Of a stretch of 5,407 bases of DNA, positions 4,556 through 5,407 are shown piece by piece. Origin of the DNA: an uncultured bacterium (GTDB taxonomy: Bacteria; Cyanobacteriota; Vampirovibrionia; Gastranaerophilales; Gastranaerophilaceae); contig CALAWF010000157.1 of the NCBI GenBank assembly GCA_937894665.1, forward strand, positions 1 through 5,407. Direction: 5' to 3'. Position numbers and translations under genes: made by a program. Every line of letters starts with the position of its first letter. The stretch's first letter is position 1. A model generated the notes under the pieces. That model made no database searches. It saw only the letters and a program-made list of their open reading frames with translations, and had not been told where the DNA came from.

Positions 4556-5407
4556 TGGGATAATCTCAATCTACCCATAACGTCATAAACTAATTTTGGT
4601 TTATCTGCTACGAAGAAGATAATATCTCCGGCTTCTGCTCCAGCTCTTTCTTGAATTTGTTTAGCTTGTTCTTCTGTAACGAATTTCAATACTGGAGATT
4701 TAGCTGTTCCGTCTTCGTTGTAGATGATGTTTGCAAGAGCTTTAGCACCAAATGATACAGCTAATTTAGTAATATCATCGATTTCTTTTCTTGAATATTT
4801 AGCTCCTCCCGGAATTCTGATACCACGAACGATACCGCCATTTTCAAGAGTATCTTTAACAATCTTGAATTCAGATTGCATAATAATATCACCAATATCA
4901 AATAATTCTAGACCAAATCTTGTATCAGGTTTATCAGAACCGAATCTGTCCATTGCTTCCTGCCAAGGCATTTGGATAAATGGAGGTTTAACTTCTACTC
5001 CTGCAGCCTTAAAGGCATCAACGATTAAACCTTCAACAACTTTGATAACGTCTTGTTGTTCAACAAAAGACATTTCCATATCAACTTGAGTAAATTCAGG
5101 TTGTCTATCTGCTCTTAAGTCTTCATCTCTGAAACATTTTGCGATTTGATAATATCTTTCGATACCCCCAACCATCAACAATTGTTTAAAGATTTGTGGT
5201 GATTGAGGTAGAGCGTAGAATTTACCTTCTTGAACACGAGATGGTACAAGATAATCTCTAGCACCTTCCGGAGTAGTCTTGATAAGAATTGGAGTTTCAA
5301 CTTCCAAGAAATCAAGATTGTTCAAGTAGTTTCTGATTGCTTGTACAATGTTATGACGCATAACAAGTTTTGATAACATTTGTTCACGTCTTAAATCTAA
5401 ATATCTG
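4477..5407 (-). CDS. aspS: Aspartyl-tRNA synthetase, motif 1/2 and GAD-domain part (partial, frameshifted at its end)
   Basis: The gene enters from the right edge; its N-terminal anticodon-binding OB domain is outside the window. The frame begins RYLDLRRE, leading into class II motif 1 (helix plus LEVETPIL). It continues with the aspartate/ATP-site block QSPQIFKQLLM, then motif 2, RYYQIAKCFRDEDLRADRQPE and TQVDMEMSF, and GSDKPDTRF. The GAD insertion typical of bacterial AspRS follows, with GGIVRGIRIPGG, GAKALANI and GDIIFFVADKPKLVYDVMGRLRL. After GRLRL (about 4561) family similarity ends, and some 27 unrelated residues follow to a stop at 4477-4479. The rest of the enzyme (motif 3) is in another frame from 4555. 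The lost bases must number 3n+1, about 64 by comparison with E. coli AspRS. As aspS is normally essential, either this sequence is wrong, another copy exists, or the lineage is a mixed population. Confidence 0.95.
   Translation of the reverse strand, partial: RYLDLRREQMLSKLVMRHNIVQAIRNYLNNLDFLEVETPILIKTTPEGARDYLVPSRVQEGKFYALPQSPQIFKQLLMVGGIERYYQIAKCFRDEDLRADRQPEFTQVDMEMSFVEQQDVIKVVEGLIVDAFKAAGVEVKPPFIQMPWQEAMDRFGSDKPDTRFGLELFDIGDIIMQSEFKIVKDTLENGGIVRGIRIPGGAKYSRKEIDDITKLAVSFGAKALANIIYNEDGTAKSPVLKFVTEEQAKQIQERAGAEAGDIIFFVADKPKLVYDVMGRLRLSQCLNGATKKTDIWQCTTHSHLLTLKI

Noticed and set aside
4724..5089. Open frame of 121 codons on the plus strand
   Set aside because: It is antisense to the catalytic and GAD parts of aspS and matches no family.

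Overview
The window is AT-rich bacterial DNA with mostly short intergenic gaps. Its likely source is a non-photosynthetic relative of cyanobacteria (class Vampirovibrionia, formerly Melainabacteria, perhaps a gut Gastranaerophilales). This is an inference from two things: a pseudopilin of a type I associate with that group, and a CNPAVGGPAKS-type motif in MnmG that I recall as cyanobacterial. No 16S rRNA or other decisive marker is present.

Layout from left to right. Positions 1-1127 (minus strand) hold the N-terminal part of mnmG, a tRNA wobble-uridine modification enzyme; the gene runs off the left edge. A 179-base non-coding gap follows. Then comes a 30-residue single-pass membrane microprotein (1307-1399, minus) with a near-perfect ribosome binding site. 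Reading away from it is a 95-residue two-CxxC zinc-ribbon-like protein (1508-1795, plus). Its stop codon lies in a TTATAA palindrome that is also the stop of the convergent gene on the minus strand, a type IV pilin/type II secretion-like pseudopilin (1790-2474). The pseudopilin is split into two frames by one extra base. A compact intergenic region (2475-2589) carries a perfect-consensus promoter for the pseudopilin, facing an overlapping promoter for a 68-residue helix-turn-helix-like protein (2590-2796, plus); an inverted repeat is shared by both. A strong terminator (2828-2861) closes that gene. A 349-residue uncharacterised protein with a zinc-protease HELEH motif follows (2935-3984, plus). 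A strong hairpin terminator (4027-4057) separates it from aspS (4082-5407, minus), which runs off the right edge and is interrupted by a frame-changing internal deletion of about 64 bases.

The genes do not form one pathway. mnmG and aspS are translation housekeeping genes. The middle block is a set of short, mostly single-gene transcription units: a small membrane peptide, a zinc ribbon, a pseudopilin with a possible dedicated regulator, and a putative metallopeptidase. The most notable points are the two broken reading frames, two genes with identical TATAAT-N6-ATG geometry that suggests leaderless mRNAs, the face-to-face promoter/operator region, the microprotein, and the HExxH protein. I see no CRISPR array, tRNA, rRNA or insertion sequence.
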